From contig NZ_CP045354.1 of NCBI RefSeq assembly GCF_009363435.1, forward strand, positions 4,182,501 through 4,246,500: a stretch of DNA of 64,000 bases, given 5' to 3'. The stretch comes from Labrenzia sp. THAF82. GTDB taxonomy: Bacteria > Pseudomonadota > Alphaproteobacteria > Rhizobiales > Stappiaceae. Positions 35,678 to 45,118 of the stretch are shown here, in pieces (the stretch's first letter is position 1; the number at the start of each line of letters is the position of its first letter). The notes beneath the pieces are model-generated. The model was not told the origin of the DNA, ran no database searches, and saw nothing but the letters and a program-made list of their open reading frames with translations. A program made the translations under genes and the position numbers.

Positions 35678-37342
35678 TTGGAAAGCTTTTCATCATTTCG
35701 ATTTGACTTCAAAGTCCTGTTATTGGTTCTGGGACTGGGCTTGCCGCACGGCGTTCAAGAGGCTCTTGCAAATGCCGAGGCACCGGCAGCCGAAGAGACG
35801 CAGATTGTCCCGCAGCCTCAGGTGCTTGATCCTCAAACGCCGATTGCCAAGGCCATCCAGGCCGCCATGGTGGATGATGATGAAAGTGGTCTGTTTTTCT
35901 ACTACGGAGAACGTGCGTTCGCTCCTGTCTGGTTCACCGAAAACGGGCTGACCGAGAATGCGCATCTCGTCATCGCCGCGATGGCCGAGGCCAATGACCA
36001 TGCGCTCAATCCAAACAATTACGGCCCTATTGAGCTCATTGAACGATCTGAAACCTCTCAGACTGCAGATGAATGGGCCGCGTTCGACTTGGACCTTTCC
36101 CGTCAGTTTCTGCGATATGCCACCCACTTGTCCTCGGGCAGAGTGCAGCCCAATGCAATCAACAAGGCGCTGAACCTGTTTCCAGACAAACCGGATTCAA
36201 AAAACCTTTTTGAAAATGCCGAGAAGGCAGTCGACTTCAGCGCTTTTCTGGAGAGCCTTGCGCCCCAGTCAGATAATTATGCCCGATTGAAACGCCGGCT
36301 CGCTCAATACAGGGAAAAAGCCGCAAATGGAGGCTTCACGCAGATACCGGATGGTGAAGTCCTGAAGCCGGGAATGACTGACCCTCGTCTCGAAGCTCTT
36401 CGTCAAAGGTTGATCGAAGAGGATGTTCCCGGCGCTGAAGAGCATACTGGAGATCTTTACGAAGGGGTGCTGGTCGACGCAGTCAAAACCTTTCAGGAAT
36501 ATCACGGCCTCGATACGGATGGCGTCATCGGCAAGAACACGCTTGCCAGGCTCAACACGCCAATTCAGGAAAAGCTGATCCAGATGGAGCTCAACATGGA
36601 GCGCCGTCGCTGGATGCGGGACGATCTTGGCGAGTTCTATGTCTTTTCAAACCTCGCCGACCAGAATCTGAAAGTGGTGCGCAATGGAAAGACAATCCAC
36701 ACCGCCAGGGTGGTCGTCGGCAAGCCCTATCACGCAACGCCGGTCTTTTCCGACCAGCTGGAATATATCGAGATCAACCCGTTCTGGAATGTGCCTTATT
36801 CCATCGCAACGAAGGAATACCTCCCCAAGCTGAAGCAGAACCCCTCTGCGCTGACCAGCAAGAAAATCAGGATATTTCGGGATGGTACTGAAATAGCCCC
36901 GACGCAAATTGCCTGGAATGGCTATTCGCGCGGCAACTTTCCATTCCGGCTGCGGCAGGACCCAGGCGATGGAAACGCCCTCGGCCGGATAAAGTTCATG
37001 TTCCCGAACCGGTTCAACATCTATATCCACGACACGCCGTCCAAGTCGTTGTTCTCACGGTCCGAGCGCGCGTTCAGTCACGGCTGCATCCGGGTCTCCA
37101 ACCCCTTCGGACTAGCCGATGTGCTGCTCGTCGACAGCGCCGTCAATCCGGGACACTGGGAAACCGTGAGAGACAGTGAAAAACGAACTGTCATCAAGCC
37201 GAAGGTGCCCATAGAAGTGCATCTGACCTATCTGACGGCCTGGATGAACAAAGACGGGTCAACGCATTTCAGAAAGGACATCTACGACCGCGACAAGGTT
37301 CTGCTGGAAGCGCTTCGAACAGCGATGACAAAGAACCTCTAA
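35678..37342 (+). CDS. L,D-transpeptidase (YcbB/LdtD-like)
   Basis: This 554-residue periplasmic enzyme makes 3-3 crosslinks in peptidoglycan. It has a signal peptide, a scaffold domain, a PG_binding_1 domain (about residues 257-296, LDTDGVIGKNTLARLN) and a YkuD catalytic domain with SHGCIRVSNP, catalytic Cys470. TTG at 35678 is the best start: GAGGGGG lies seven bases upstream and a signal peptide follows at once. The frame extends to 35522 without a signal-like N-terminus. Domain order matches E. coli LdtD. Confidence 0.92.
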   Translation: MESFSSFRFDFKVLLLVLGLGLPHGVQEALANAEAPAAEETQIVPQPQVLDPQTPIAKAIQAAMVDDDESGLFFYYGERAFAPVWFTENGLTENAHLVIAAMAEANDHALNPNNYGPIELIERSETSQTADEWAAFDLDLSRQFLRYATHLSSGRVQPNAINKALNLFPDKPDSKNLFENAEKAVDFSAFLESLAPQSDNYARLKRRLAQYREKAANGGFTQIPDGEVLKPGMTDPRLEALRQRLIEEDVPGAEEHTGDLYEGVLVDAVKTFQEYHGLDTDGVIGKNTLARLNTPIQEKLIQMELNMERRRWMRDDLGEFYVFSNLADQNLKVVRNGKTIHTARVVVGKPYHATPVFSDQLEYIEINPFWNVPYSIATKEYLPKLKQNPSALTSKKIRIFRDGTEIAPTQIAWNGYSRGNFPFRLRQDPGDGNALGRIKFMFPNRFNIYIHDTPSKSLFSRSERAFSHGCIRVSNPFGLADVLLVDSAVNPGHWETVRDSEKRTVIKPKVPIEVHLTYLTAWMNKDGSTHFRKDIYDRDKVLLEALRTAMTKNL

Positions 37343-37352
37343 GTGCTTAAGC

Positions 37353-37393
37353 CACTGAAAAGAAAAAACTAATTCAGTGTTTACGAAACTGAA
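37353..37393. promoter_or_regulatory. Repeated ACTGAA/TTCAGT motifs upstream of the small secreted gene
   Basis: Three copies of one hexamer lie in alternating orientation: ACTGAA at 37354, TTCAGT at 37373 and ACTGAA at 37388, with a further CTGAA near 37400. The last two form an inverted repeat (TTCAGT-N9-ACTGAA). They may be an operator array, possibly for the ArsR gene 350 bp downstream, or the first two may form a weak terminator for the L,D-transpeptidase gene. Confidence 0.4.
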
Positions 37394-37481
37394 CGGTAGC
37401 TGAATGTGACACTCAGCATGGGTTCAAGGCCACACGCCTAATCTCCAGTCAATCGATACGGATTGCCATCAGGAGATACCC

Positions 37482-37670
37482 ATGTTGAACCGCCTCTTTG
37501 TCATCATCTTTCTGGCCATTGTTTTTGGCGGCCCATTTGCAGCCATCGTTGTAATCACTGACGGCACCAAAGCATTCGGTCAGGAAATGCAGCAGAAAAG
37601 CATGTGCTGGATGACGGGCACAGGTTGCGGCAACGGCAATATCATTGTCACGGTAGCCAGCCGCATATAA
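37482..37670 (+). CDS. Small exported protein with two cysteines
   Basis: This 62-residue protein has a hydrophobic signal-like segment (about residues 4-26) and a short mature region with Cys42 and Cys48 in CWMTGTGC. AGGAG lies six bases before the ATG, so translation looks real. I do not recognise a family. The gene lies 70 bp upstream of a persulfide-sensor-like ArsR gene on the same strand and could be cotranscribed. The two cysteines may form a disulfide after export. Confidence 0.65.
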   Translation: MLNRLFVIIFLAIVFGGPFAAIVVITDGTKAFGQEMQQKSMCWMTGTGCGNGNIIVTVASRI

Positions 37671-37739
37671 AAAGCACCTGCACTGCTTTGGCCGAGCTCC
37701 TCGCTTGCAGTGCGATCCTTTGTTTGGCAAGGTTATCTC

Positions 37740-38081
37740 ATGGAATACAAGGCACTAGAAGACAAAGCGGAATCTGCGGCGGAATTTCTAAAGATGATGG
37801 CATCCGCGCCGCGCCTGCTGCTGATGTGCCTGGTCCTGGAAGAGGAACGTTGCGTCAGCGAGTTGGCGGAAAAGACCGGGTTGCGAATGCCCACGGTCTC
37901 ACAACAACTGGCCTTGCTGCGCACACAAGGATTGGTAACCACCCGGCGCGAAGGCACTACGATCTACTATCGGCTGGCAAGCGAACCGGTCAAAGACATC
38001 ATGGCCATGCTCTACAAGCATTTTTGCGCCGATGCCGACCTTCCGGTCGCCAAGCATCTTGAAACGCTTGACGCAGACTGA
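37740..38081 (+). CDS. ArsR family regulator, SqrR/BigR persulfide-sensor type
   Basis: This 113-residue winged helix (MPTVSQQLALLRTQGLV as HTH, RREGTTIYYRL as wing) has the two cysteines that define SqrR/BigR: Cys30 in LLLMC and Cys96 in KHFC, 66 residues apart, as in R. capsulatus SqrR (C41/C107). A third Cys38 is extra. SqrR-type proteins release DNA when persulfides bridge these cysteines and induce sulfide oxidation genes. No sqr or dioxygenase gene is adjacent. ATG at 37740 has AAGG upstream. Confidence 0.87.
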   Translation: MEYKALEDKAESAAEFLKMMASAPRLLLMCLVLEEERCVSELAEKTGLRMPTVSQQLALLRTQGLVTTRREGTTIYYRLASEPVKDIMAMLYKHFCADADLPVAKHLETLDAD

Positions 38082-38109
38082 TCCGCGCCAAAGCCAACTG
38101 TTGTCAATG

Positions 38110-38625
38110 TCAGTCGTTCAGGTAATCACCGCAGTTTGGCGGCGTTTGATCCCCCCAGGGCATGAGCGGCACCGTCGATGTGGAATTTTTCGGGCTGCCT
38201 TCAATCAGCTTGTCTGAGTAGACCAGATAGACCAGAACGTTTCTCTTTGTGTCACACCCTCGAACGATACGCATTTTCTTAAACATGAATGATCGACGCT
38301 GACGGAACATTTCCTCGCCCTGCTCGAAGTTTTCCTTGATCGTTACCGGTCCAACCTGACGACAGGCCAGAGAAACATCGGAAACCTCTTCCGCAACACC
38401 CAGCCAGCCTGACACGCCGCCCTTCTCCGGCACCGTGAAGTGGCAGGCAACGCCATCCACCAAAGGATCGTCGATTGCATAGGTCGCAAGCTTGTGATCC
38501 GGGGTCAAAAATTTCCAGACGGTCGATTTCTTGAAGATCAAATCGGGGTCGTCGTCAGCGAACGCCGAGCCCGCGCCGTAGACACAAACGGCAAGTGCAA
38601 ACGCGGCGGCTGTCAAAAAACGCAT
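38110..38625 (-). CDS. CreA family protein
   Basis: This 171-residue exported protein has a signal peptide (about residues 1-23, ending AFADD) and the CreA pattern: IFKKSTVWKFLTPDHK-like segment, DPLVDGVACHFT, and a C-terminal VYLVYSDKLIEGSPKNSTSTVP. CreA is conserved in Proteobacteria but has no settled function. It is convergent with the ArsR gene, leaving only 28 bp between stops. Its single-gene transcript probably starts in 38626-38700. Confidence 0.92.
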   Translation of the reverse strand: MRFLTAAAFALAVCVYGAGSAFADDDPDLIFKKSTVWKFLTPDHKLATYAIDDPLVDGVACHFTVPEKGGVSGWLGVAEEVSDVSLACRQVGPVTIKENFEQGEEMFRQRRSFMFKKMRIVRGCDTKRNVLVYLVYSDKLIEGSPKNSTSTVPLMPWGDQTPPNCGDYLND

Positions 38626-38699
38626 TGATATTCTCCAGATCCTAGGAACGCCTCACATGTGGGTGTCTCACAAACATGATCAAGCGCTAAACAGAGAAA

Positions 38700-38723
38700 A
38701 CGCGCGCTTGGCCAAGCGCGCGT
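38700..38723 (-). terminator. Rho-independent terminator for the MBL-fold gene
   Basis: ACGCGCGCTTGG and CCAAGCGCGCGT form a 12-bp perfect palindrome, and the minus-strand transcript continues with TTTTCTCTGTTT. It lies 33 bp after the MBL gene stop. Confidence 0.8.
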
Positions 38724-38755
38724 CACACTCAATGAGACAGTTTCTCTTGCCGATT

Positions 38756-40012
38756 TCAGCGCACGTTTTCCAGAACCTTTTCCTGGTTTTCACCATCGCC
38801 TTGCTGTGAGACGGCTGGTGCCTCATCGTTTTCTTCAACAATGTCGTCCGCAGAAAGGTCCAGATCTTCGCCATCGGTGTCTTCGGCAGCTTCAAGAACC
38901 AGAGACGCCGCAAACTCATTGTCGGTCACAAGCTCGGACTGCCCCTCTTCGGCTGCTTGGTCTTCCAAAGGCTGTTCGGTGGTCTGATCCTCGTCAGCAG
39001 CATCAGACTGCTCAGTGGCCGTCGCCTGCTCATCGGAAGCAGCGGCGCCCTCTGCCGGTTGCGTGCCTCCCAAAGCATCGACCAGATCCGCACAACGCTC
39101 AAGTGTCCAGATTTGCGGCTGATCGAGCCCCAACGCCTCGTCATAGGCGCGCGCAACATTGAATGGCAGGTGAAACTCAAAGTTTTCACGCGACCCGAAC
39201 TGAGGCGCCAGCGCGTCTTTGACGGCGAGATATGTGTCCCGAAGGCCCAGGCTTTGCTCAACGCATGCGGACGCTGCATCGCGAAGTGTTATAACGAAAT
39301 CCCTCGTCATTTCTACGGCGGTTGCAACAGCAGGACCACCCTTGGCAGATTTTCCTCGTCCGGGCATCAGAGCATTCGGTCGGAACGCCGTCACACGATC
39401 GAGCGCACGTGGCCAATCCGTCAGGTGGGCATCCCCGCAATACGGCACGCTTGTTTTCTGGACCAAATCACCTGCAAAAATGACTGAACTCTGCGGGACC
39501 CAGACGACCATGTCGCCCATGGTATGACCGCGGCCAAGATGCATAAGGCGGACTTCCATACCGCCGAGGTCGATCGTCATTGAAGACGCAATCGTCATAC
39601 TGGGTTGGATGACCGTGCTGTCTTTTGGCAAGTCTGAAAACAGAGCAGCGTCACGGTCGCGCAATACGCGGATATCATCTGATCCCCGCGTATCGATCAT
39701 CCGTCTTGTCAGGTCGGATGCAACAACATCCGCCGGCTCGAAAGCTGTTGCCCCAAGCGTGCTATCGGCGTGAAAATGGGTCAGAACAACCTGCTTGATA
39801 GGCTTGTCCGTCAGCTCCCGAATTTTCTGAAGTACCTTCTCGGCCAGTGCAGGTGTCGCCTGTGGGTCCACGACAAGAACACCGCGTTCACCAATGATTA
39901 CACCCGTGTTGGAACAACCGTCGGCGCTAAATGCATAGCAGCCTTTTCCGAGCTCTTCGAACCGGTCATTGTTCCCCGGAACAGCCTCGGAAGGGTTCCT
40001 GATTTCCACCAT
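38756..40012 (-). CDS. MBL-fold metallo-hydrolase with atypical metal site and acidic tail
   Basis: This 418-residue metallo-beta-lactamase-fold protein has H79-F-H81-A-D83-S84, H163, D182 and PGR218G. The zinc-1 ligands are intact, but two usual zinc-2 histidines are Ser84 and Arg218, which suggests one metal ion or altered chemistry. The fold occupies residues 1-310; residues 320-418 are low-complexity and strongly acidic (Glu/Asp/Gln/Ala). No signal peptide is clear. The substrate is unknown. The GTG-less ATG start at 40012 fits the family. Confidence 0.88.
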   Translation of the reverse strand: MVEIRNPSEAVPGNNDRFEELGKGCYAFSADGCSNTGVIIGERGVLVVDPQATPALAEKVLQKIRELTDKPIKQVVLTHFHADSTLGATAFEPADVVASDLTRRMIDTRGSDDIRVLRDRDAALFSDLPKDSTVIQPSMTIASSMTIDLGGMEVRLMHLGRGHTMGDMVVWVPQSSVIFAGDLVQKTSVPYCGDAHLTDWPRALDRVTAFRPNALMPGRGKSAKGGPAVATAVEMTRDFVITLRDAASACVEQSLGLRDTYLAVKDALAPQFGSRENFEFHLPFNVARAYDEALGLDQPQIWTLERCADLVDALGGTQPAEGAAASDEQATATEQSDAADEDQTTEQPLEDQAAEEGQSELVTDNEFAASLVLEAAEDTDGEDLDLSADDIVEENDEAPAVSQQGDGENQEKVLENVR

Positions 40013-40382
40013 AGCGGCCTCGCTTTCCTGCCAGCTGAGTGTCGGCGCTTGCGGACTTCCCGCATCCGATCATGCGCTTTAACTATTGACTGTAGCGTCT
40101 CAGCTTACGTCTCTGATTCGCAATTTCGCCCCCACCGAATCCTTAACTATTCCCTCTTTATCAACAGATAGCTCCACGCATTTGCCGCATTTTCACTTCG
40201 TTCGCGCAAGCTCTCCGCCACACTTGCTTACGCAACTTGTAATTTTCTGAAGAAGCTTCGACTGTCTTTGCCGGAAACTTCAATTGATTATACTTGCTAG
40301 ACACAGAAAATGGCCGGATCACGGCAAACCAATTCTGGCCGCAAAACAGGCTTAACGAATTTCGCAGGGTGATATCGCGATC
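40013..40382. other. Intergenic region between divergent MBL and MarR genes
   Basis: These 370 bp serve as promoter space for both flanking genes. The stretch TTGATTATACTTGCTAGA around 40285-40305 looks promoter-like for the MarR gene. I see no inverted repeat strong enough to call and no credible coding frame. Confidence 0.55.
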
Positions 40383-40883
40383 ATGTCAGACCAATCAAAG
40401 CAACCGCAGCATGATCCGGCTCCACCTGATGAGGATCACCCGGTTCTGAAGCTGCGTCAGTTTATGCCTTATCGTCTCAACCACCTTGCCGAGACGGTCA
40501 GTCGATCCTTTTCGAAGATTTATGCGGACAAGTATGGGATCGGAATCCCCGAATGGCGCGTGCTTGCCACACTGGGCGAACACGGATCCATGGCGGCCCG
40601 GGATATCGGCCGCGAAACCTCAATGCACAAGACCAAGGTCAGCAGGGCCGTTTCCGCGCTTGCGGAAAAAGGCTTCCTGGAACGCAACCGAAGCAGCGGC
40701 GACCAAAGGGAACACCCATTGCAATTGAGCAAAAAGGGGTTGGCACTTTATGAAGACATCGTCCCCAAAGCACTTTCCTATTCAAAAGGTCTCCTAGATG
40801 CGCTGACTGAGGACCAGAAAGCGATGCTTGAGGATATTCTCGACCGGCTCGCGCTCGCTGCCGATCCAACTTCAGTGGACTGA
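40383..40883 (+). CDS. MarR family transcriptional regulator
   Basis: This 166-residue winged helix has the MarR core PEWRVLATLGEHGSMAARDI, HTH MHKTKVSRAVSALAEKGFLER and wing SGDQREHPLQLSKKG. It has the length and layout of the common alphaproteobacterial MarR group that controls stress or aromatic metabolism. It is followed by an unrelated DUF2865 gene and divergent from the MBL gene, a possible target. It contains no cysteine in the sensor positions used by OhrR-type proteins. Confidence 0.92.
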   Translation: MSDQSKQPQHDPAPPDEDHPVLKLRQFMPYRLNHLAETVSRSFSKIYADKYGIGIPEWRVLATLGEHGSMAARDIGRETSMHKTKVSRAVSALAEKGFLERNRSSGDQREHPLQLSKKGLALYEDIVPKALSYSKGLLDALTEDQKAMLEDILDRLALAADPTSVD

Positions 40884-41017
40884 GGATCGATCAAAAACCG
40901 CCTCAAGCATTAACCTAACGTGAGAGCTTTCGTTGCTATTGATTGGTGTTGCAGCAATAGTGTTGCCGTAGGCAATAGCTGACACGGCGTGAGGTTGAAC
41001 GCTGCTGGGGATGGGTC

Positions 41018-42358
41018 ATGAGACTTTGCCGAAACGCCAAGTCCGGAAACGTTTTGCGCACGCTGATTGTGTGCGCAGCCTTCGTCCTGCCAGCACATGA
41101 TGCAATTGCCGCCAGTTGCGCAAGCCTGAAATCGGAACTGCGGCGTCTGGAGTCCGGCTCGGGCAACCAGAGCGCTGCCGCACGGAAATGGAGCGCGGCG
41201 AAGCAGCAACAGCAAAGTGCAATTTCCGCAGCCGAACGCGATGCCCGATATTTCAACTGCGCCCGGGGCAACAACCCCAATTGCGCTGGTTTGAACAGCA
41301 AGATCAAACGCATGAAATCCAACCTGGCCAAGATCGACAGGCAACTGTCCAGGTCCGGTGGTGGTTCGGTGAAGAACACGAAACGCATTCGGCAAATCAA
41401 GGCCGCACTCACCAAGTGCAATCGACCCGCCAATTCTCGCGAAGCCAACAGAAATACGAATGCTGGTGAAAACAAGCCCAGGAACCTGTTTTCGCGTTTG
41501 TTCAATCCACAGACACGAGCAGAACCTGTCGCGTCCCATTCGGGCGACCGTGACATCCGTGCCGTGCGCCGCAAAGCGAGCACCAACTTGAGCCGCTCGC
41601 GCATTCCAACCGGCGGCACATTCCGGACGTTGTGTGTGCGAACCTGCGACGGTTATTTCTTTCCGGTCAGTTTTTCGACAGGAAAGAACCAGTTTGTGAA
41701 TGATCAGGCCCGATGCTCTGAGATCTGTCCTGCGGCCGAAACCGAACTTTACGTCTACCGAAACCCGGGCGGCGATCAGGCGCAAATGATGTCATTGGCC
41801 GGCGATCTTTATGCCGAACAGCCTTTCGCCTACCGTTACAAGTCCGAATATGTCGAGGGCTGCAGTTGCCGTGCGACCGGACAAGCCAAAACGCCATCTT
41901 CCTGGACAGAGTTGTCTACCGGGTCTGGCAACCGCATATTTTTGTCCGACATCAGTGCGGGTCTTCCACGCCGTACCTTACAGCCGAGCCGTGGCGGAAC
42001 CTATGAGGAAGACGCAAACGCCCCCTCTCCGCTTGCCCGTACGCCGCTGCGCAGAGCCCACCTGCCTCGCTTTGAGGATCCGGATACGCTTTTCAATCTG
42101 GAAAAGGGCTTTGACGTCACCGTTTCTCTAAACCGTCTGTCTGACGCACAAGGCACGGCTGGCGAGCAACTGGCCAACGCCATCCAAACCAAAGACGGGT
42201 TGCCGGTGCTCTCCATCCGGGCCCGTTTGGGCGAAGACGATGAAGATGACGGCACGTCGCCTGTGTTCAGAACACATGACGACGGTTTCAGGCCGGTTCA
42301 GGACAGTCGCAAGGAAGCTGTCAGGGTAGTCGGTCCAGAATATTTTGTCGCCCAATAA
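41018..42358 (+). CDS. DUF2865 domain-containing exported protein
   Basis: This 446-residue protein has a signal peptide (about residues 8-30, ending AIAAS) and a coiled-coil region with Ala/Gln-rich heptads (about 30-135). The DUF2865 core follows (about 205-300): [16 protein letters not shown], cysteine-rich with CSEICP and GCSC. The tail is polar. The domain is typical of Hyphomicrobiales and has unknown function. GGGGATGGG precedes the ATG. Its last 38 bp overlap the 3' end of gltX in the opposite direction. Confidence 0.9.
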   Translation: MRLCRNAKSGNVLRTLIVCAAFVLPAHDAIAASCASLKSELRRLESGSGNQSAAARKWSAAKQQQQSAISAAERDARYFNCARGNNPNCAGLNSKIKRMKSNLAKIDRQLSRSGGGSVKNTKRIRQIKAALTKCNRPANSREANRNTNAGENKPRNLFSRLFNPQTRAEPVASHSGDRDIRAVRRKASTNLSRSRIPTGGTFRTLCVRTCDGYFFPVSFSTGKNQFVNDQARCSEICPAAETELYVYRNPGGDQAQMMSLAGDLYAEQPFAYRYKSEYVEGCSCRATGQAKTPSSWTELSTGSGNRIFLSDISAGLPRRTLQPSRGGTYEEDANAPSPLARTPLRRAHLPRFEDPDTLFNLEKGFDVTVSLNRLSDAQGTAGEQLANAIQTKDGLPVLSIRARLGEDDEDDGTSPVFRTHDDGFRPVQDSRKEAVRVVGPEYFVAQ

Positions 42359-43682
42359 GCGGCAGCAATGCCTTCATGTCTGGACCGTGATCCATCCCCG
42401 TCAGCACGCGGCGGAGCGGCATAAAAAGTCCACGCCCCTTTCGGCCCGTTTCCGCCTTCAGGGCTGACGTCCATGCGCCCCAGCTGTCTTCCGTGATGTC
42501 GCCGTCGGGCAAGAACTCCTTCGCTTTCGCAACGAATTCAGCATCATCGTCTTCGACCCGGCTTTCAACGGGACCGACAACAACCTGCCAATAGTGACGG
42601 GCATCCCCAACAGTTTCACAGTTTCCGCGCACAGTTTCCCAAAAGACCGCACTTGGGCGAATACCCAGGTTTGCCAATCGATCCTTCACAGCCTCAAACG
42701 GCAGCTCATGGACCAGTCTGGCATTCAGTCCCTTTAGCTCCTCGGGATCGAATTTCGCAGAAGACCTAGACACACTGGTAAGATCGAACTTCTCAACAAG
42801 CGCTTCCATTGTCGGGACCGGTTCAACGGCCTGGCTGGTGCCGGTCAAAACAGCAAGAGAGGCCACTGCCATTGGTTCCAGGCCCTCTTCCCGCAAAGAC
42901 CCGATAGAGAGTGCACCTTTTCGCTTGGACAGGCCTTCCCCATCCTGCGTGGTCAATAGATTGTGGTGACCGAATATTGGTGGTTCGGCTTTCAAAGCCC
43001 TGAAAATCGCAATCTGAACGGCAGTGTTCGAGATATGGTCCTCGCCTCTGAGTATGTGAGAGACGCCCATTTCGATATCGTCGACAATGGATGTGAACGT
43101 ATAAAGGTAAGAGCCGTCTGCACGGATCAGAACCGGATCGGACATGGATGCAAGATCAACAGCCTGGTCACCTCTGCACAAGTCCTTCCAGGCAACATCG
43201 GTCCGCTTGGTTGAGAACGGGTCACCATCGTAATTTGGCAACAGGAAGCGCCAGTGCGGCTTGCGTCCTTCCGCTTCCAGGGCTGCCCGTTCTTCAGCAC
43301 TCTGTTTCAGTCCAGAACGGTCATAAACCGGCGGTCTTCCAAGTGCGCGCTGCCGCGAACGCCTGCGTTCCAGCTCGTCTGGCGTTTCGTAACAGGGATA
43401 GAGTAGGCCCGCGTCTTTCAGCGTTTGCGCAGAAACATCATAGGTCGACAGGCGATCGGATTGCCGCTCGATGCGGTCCGGATCTATACCGAGCCACCGA
43501 AGGTCCTTTTCGATCGACTCCGCATATTCCTGCTTTGATCGCACCGTATCGGTATCGTCAAATCGCAGTATGAACTGGCCACCCATCTTTTGGGCAAAGA
43601 GCCAATTGTAAAGGGCGGGACGGCTGTTGCCGATGTGAATGTGGCCAGTCGGGGACGGCGCAAAACGAACAGTTACAGTCAT
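42321..43682 (-). CDS. gltX: Glutamate--tRNA ligase
   Basis: This 453-residue class I synthetase begins [16 protein letters not shown], with HIGN as the HIGH motif and LSKRKGA as the KMSKS-like loop (about residue 245). The ATG at 43682 matches family starts; the frame continues to 43718 but adds no conserved residues. Alphaproteobacteria often carry two gltX copies, and this shorter type may be the copy with altered tRNA specificity. The convergent DUF2865 gene overlaps its 3' end. Confidence 0.95.
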   Translation of the reverse strand: MTVTVRFAPSPTGHIHIGNSRPALYNWLFAQKMGGQFILRFDDTDTVRSKQEYAESIEKDLRWLGIDPDRIERQSDRLSTYDVSAQTLKDAGLLYPCYETPDELERRRSRQRALGRPPVYDRSGLKQSAEERAALEAEGRKPHWRFLLPNYDGDPFSTKRTDVAWKDLCRGDQAVDLASMSDPVLIRADGSYLYTFTSIVDDIEMGVSHILRGEDHISNTAVQIAIFRALKAEPPIFGHHNLLTTQDGEGLSKRKGALSIGSLREEGLEPMAVASLAVLTGTSQAVEPVPTMEALVEKFDLTSVSRSSAKFDPEELKGLNARLVHELPFEAVKDRLANLGIRPSAVFWETVRGNCETVGDARHYWQVVVGPVESRVEDDDAEFVAKAKEFLPDGDITEDSWGAWTSALKAETGRKGRGLFMPLRRVLTGMDHGPDMKALLPLIGRQNILDRLP

Positions 43683-43866
43683 GCGGACTGAGTTAACTTG
43701 GCAGCTTCCCGGCGGCAACCCCTAACTGGTGCAAGCCACATAAATGAGGCCCTTGCCGCATCGTGTTGTGGCAACCAAATCCGCAACTTTCGTGCAAGAT
43801 TTGCGTTGTTGAACCGATCACAGGACCGCTTCAGAAGGCCGTTGAGGTTCTTTGGCCCTACTAAGT

Positions 43867-45084
43867 TTAGATCGCCGTGCGTTCCGGCCGGTAGGCCTTC
43901 GCCATGGTGGCCAGAACACCGCAAAAGACTATGCAGTAGAGCCCTGCCGCCATGATCTGCAGATCGAAGGAAATCCCTCGATCGATCAACCATCCCATCA
44001 GCCCGGGACCGGCAGCCGATGCAAACACCATAAAGGCGAACGCCACAGACCTGATCGCACCCATGTGAGTGGTTCCATAGACTTCGGGCCATAGTGCCCC
44101 GACCAACGTGCCGTTGAAGCCGTTGGAGATCCCGACCAGACCCAAAAAGACAAAGGCTGCTGCTGGCGCATGAAAGAACGCAAGCACAGCACAGGCAATT
44201 GTCAGCGGCATAAGCGTGAATGGCAAAAGCTGGCGTGCGGAATAGCGGTCTATCAGCGGACCGATGACGAGCGCCGCGCAGACAACGCCCAAAGCCATGA
44301 TGACGAAGGCACTGGCGAACACCTCAAGAGACCAGCCACGCAGCTCCACCAGATAGATCTGGTGAAAGAAAATTGCCGTGCCAATAAACGCGGGTGCGTT
44401 GACACCGAAAGAAACCAACCAAAACCTGGGATCCCGAAGGACTTCAGGTCGTGTCCACTGCCGCCCTTCCGGCCCCTTTTCGGCAACTTCCTTGGCGCTC
44501 GGCACTCTGTCCTTTGCAAGCAGTGTCAGTATCACCGGCATGGAAACTACGATCAGCACGAGCGCGGAAACAGTCCATGCACCGCGCCAACCGAACAGAC
44601 CGCTCAAGGCAACAAAACAGATCGGAAAAAGCGCTTCTGCCGTCGGGAACCCCATCGTGGCGATTGAAACAGCCCTGCCTCTTTGTGCGGAGAACCAGCG
44701 TCCCGAAGCTGTGATCGCCGTGTGCGTCATCATTCCCTGCCCGCAAAGGCGAAGCCCGTAGAACGCAACAAAGATCATCCAGACAGTCGCTGTATTCGCC
44801 ATCAGGACACAAAAAAGCGCAAGACCAACCATCACGACGGCGGCAATCCGCTGAACCGGGAAATGATCGAGGCTCTTGCCCACATAAGGCAGTGTCAGAG
44901 CACTGCCCAATGTTGCAAACATGTACAAAAGACCGATGTCACCGTGGCTGAGACTGAATTCTTCCCGCAAAGAACCGGCTGACAGGGAAATGAAAAACGT
45001 CTGCCCAAAACCGGAAAACACAGCCAGCAAATAGGAAGCCGAGAGCCAACGCGCGTTGTCACGCAGGAAACTGAAATAGCTCAT
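43867..45084 (-). CDS. MFS transporter
   Basis: This 405-residue major facilitator has twelve predicted helices, a central loop near residue 195 and a typical loop 2-3 motif (GKSLDHFPVQR). It resembles monocarboxylate/oxalate-formate-like MFS permeases, such as those with 'SLSHGDIGLLYMFATLGSAL' in helix 2. The substrate is not decided. It lies 34 bp after nadE on the same strand, so it may share its transcript. Confidence 0.9.
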   Translation of the reverse strand: MSYFSFLRDNARWLSASYLLAVFSGFGQTFFISLSAGSLREEFSLSHGDIGLLYMFATLGSALTLPYVGKSLDHFPVQRIAAVVMVGLALFCVLMANTATVWMIFVAFYGLRLCGQGMMTHTAITASGRWFSAQRGRAVSIATMGFPTAEALFPICFVALSGLFGWRGAWTVSALVLIVVSMPVILTLLAKDRVPSAKEVAEKGPEGRQWTRPEVLRDPRFWLVSFGVNAPAFIGTAIFFHQIYLVELRGWSLEVFASAFVIMALGVVCAALVIGPLIDRYSARQLLPFTLMPLTIACAVLAFFHAPAAAFVFLGLVGISNGFNGTLVGALWPEVYGTTHMGAIRSVAFAFMVFASAAGPGLMGWLIDRGISFDLQIMAAGLYCIVFCGVLATMAKAYRPERTAI

Positions 45085-45118
45085 GAAGCCTGCCAGGCAG
45101 AAAGGTGCGGAACCGGCC

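Noticed and set aside
37680-37713. Terminator between the small exported gene and the ArsR gene
   Set aside because: GCACTGC/GCAGTGC arms are short, with a 20-base loop and no T-tract.
38756-40012. Assignment of the MBL-fold gene as a sulfur-responsive persulfide dioxygenase linked to the SqrR-like regulator
   Set aside because: The dioxygenase-type ligand pattern is absent, the gene is on the other strand with CreA in between, and no shared operator is visible.
40910-41785. Long open frame on the minus strand (about 291 codons) opposite the DUF2865 gene
   Set aside because: It is antisense to a gene with signal peptide, recognised domain and ribosome binding site, and its translation shows no domain.
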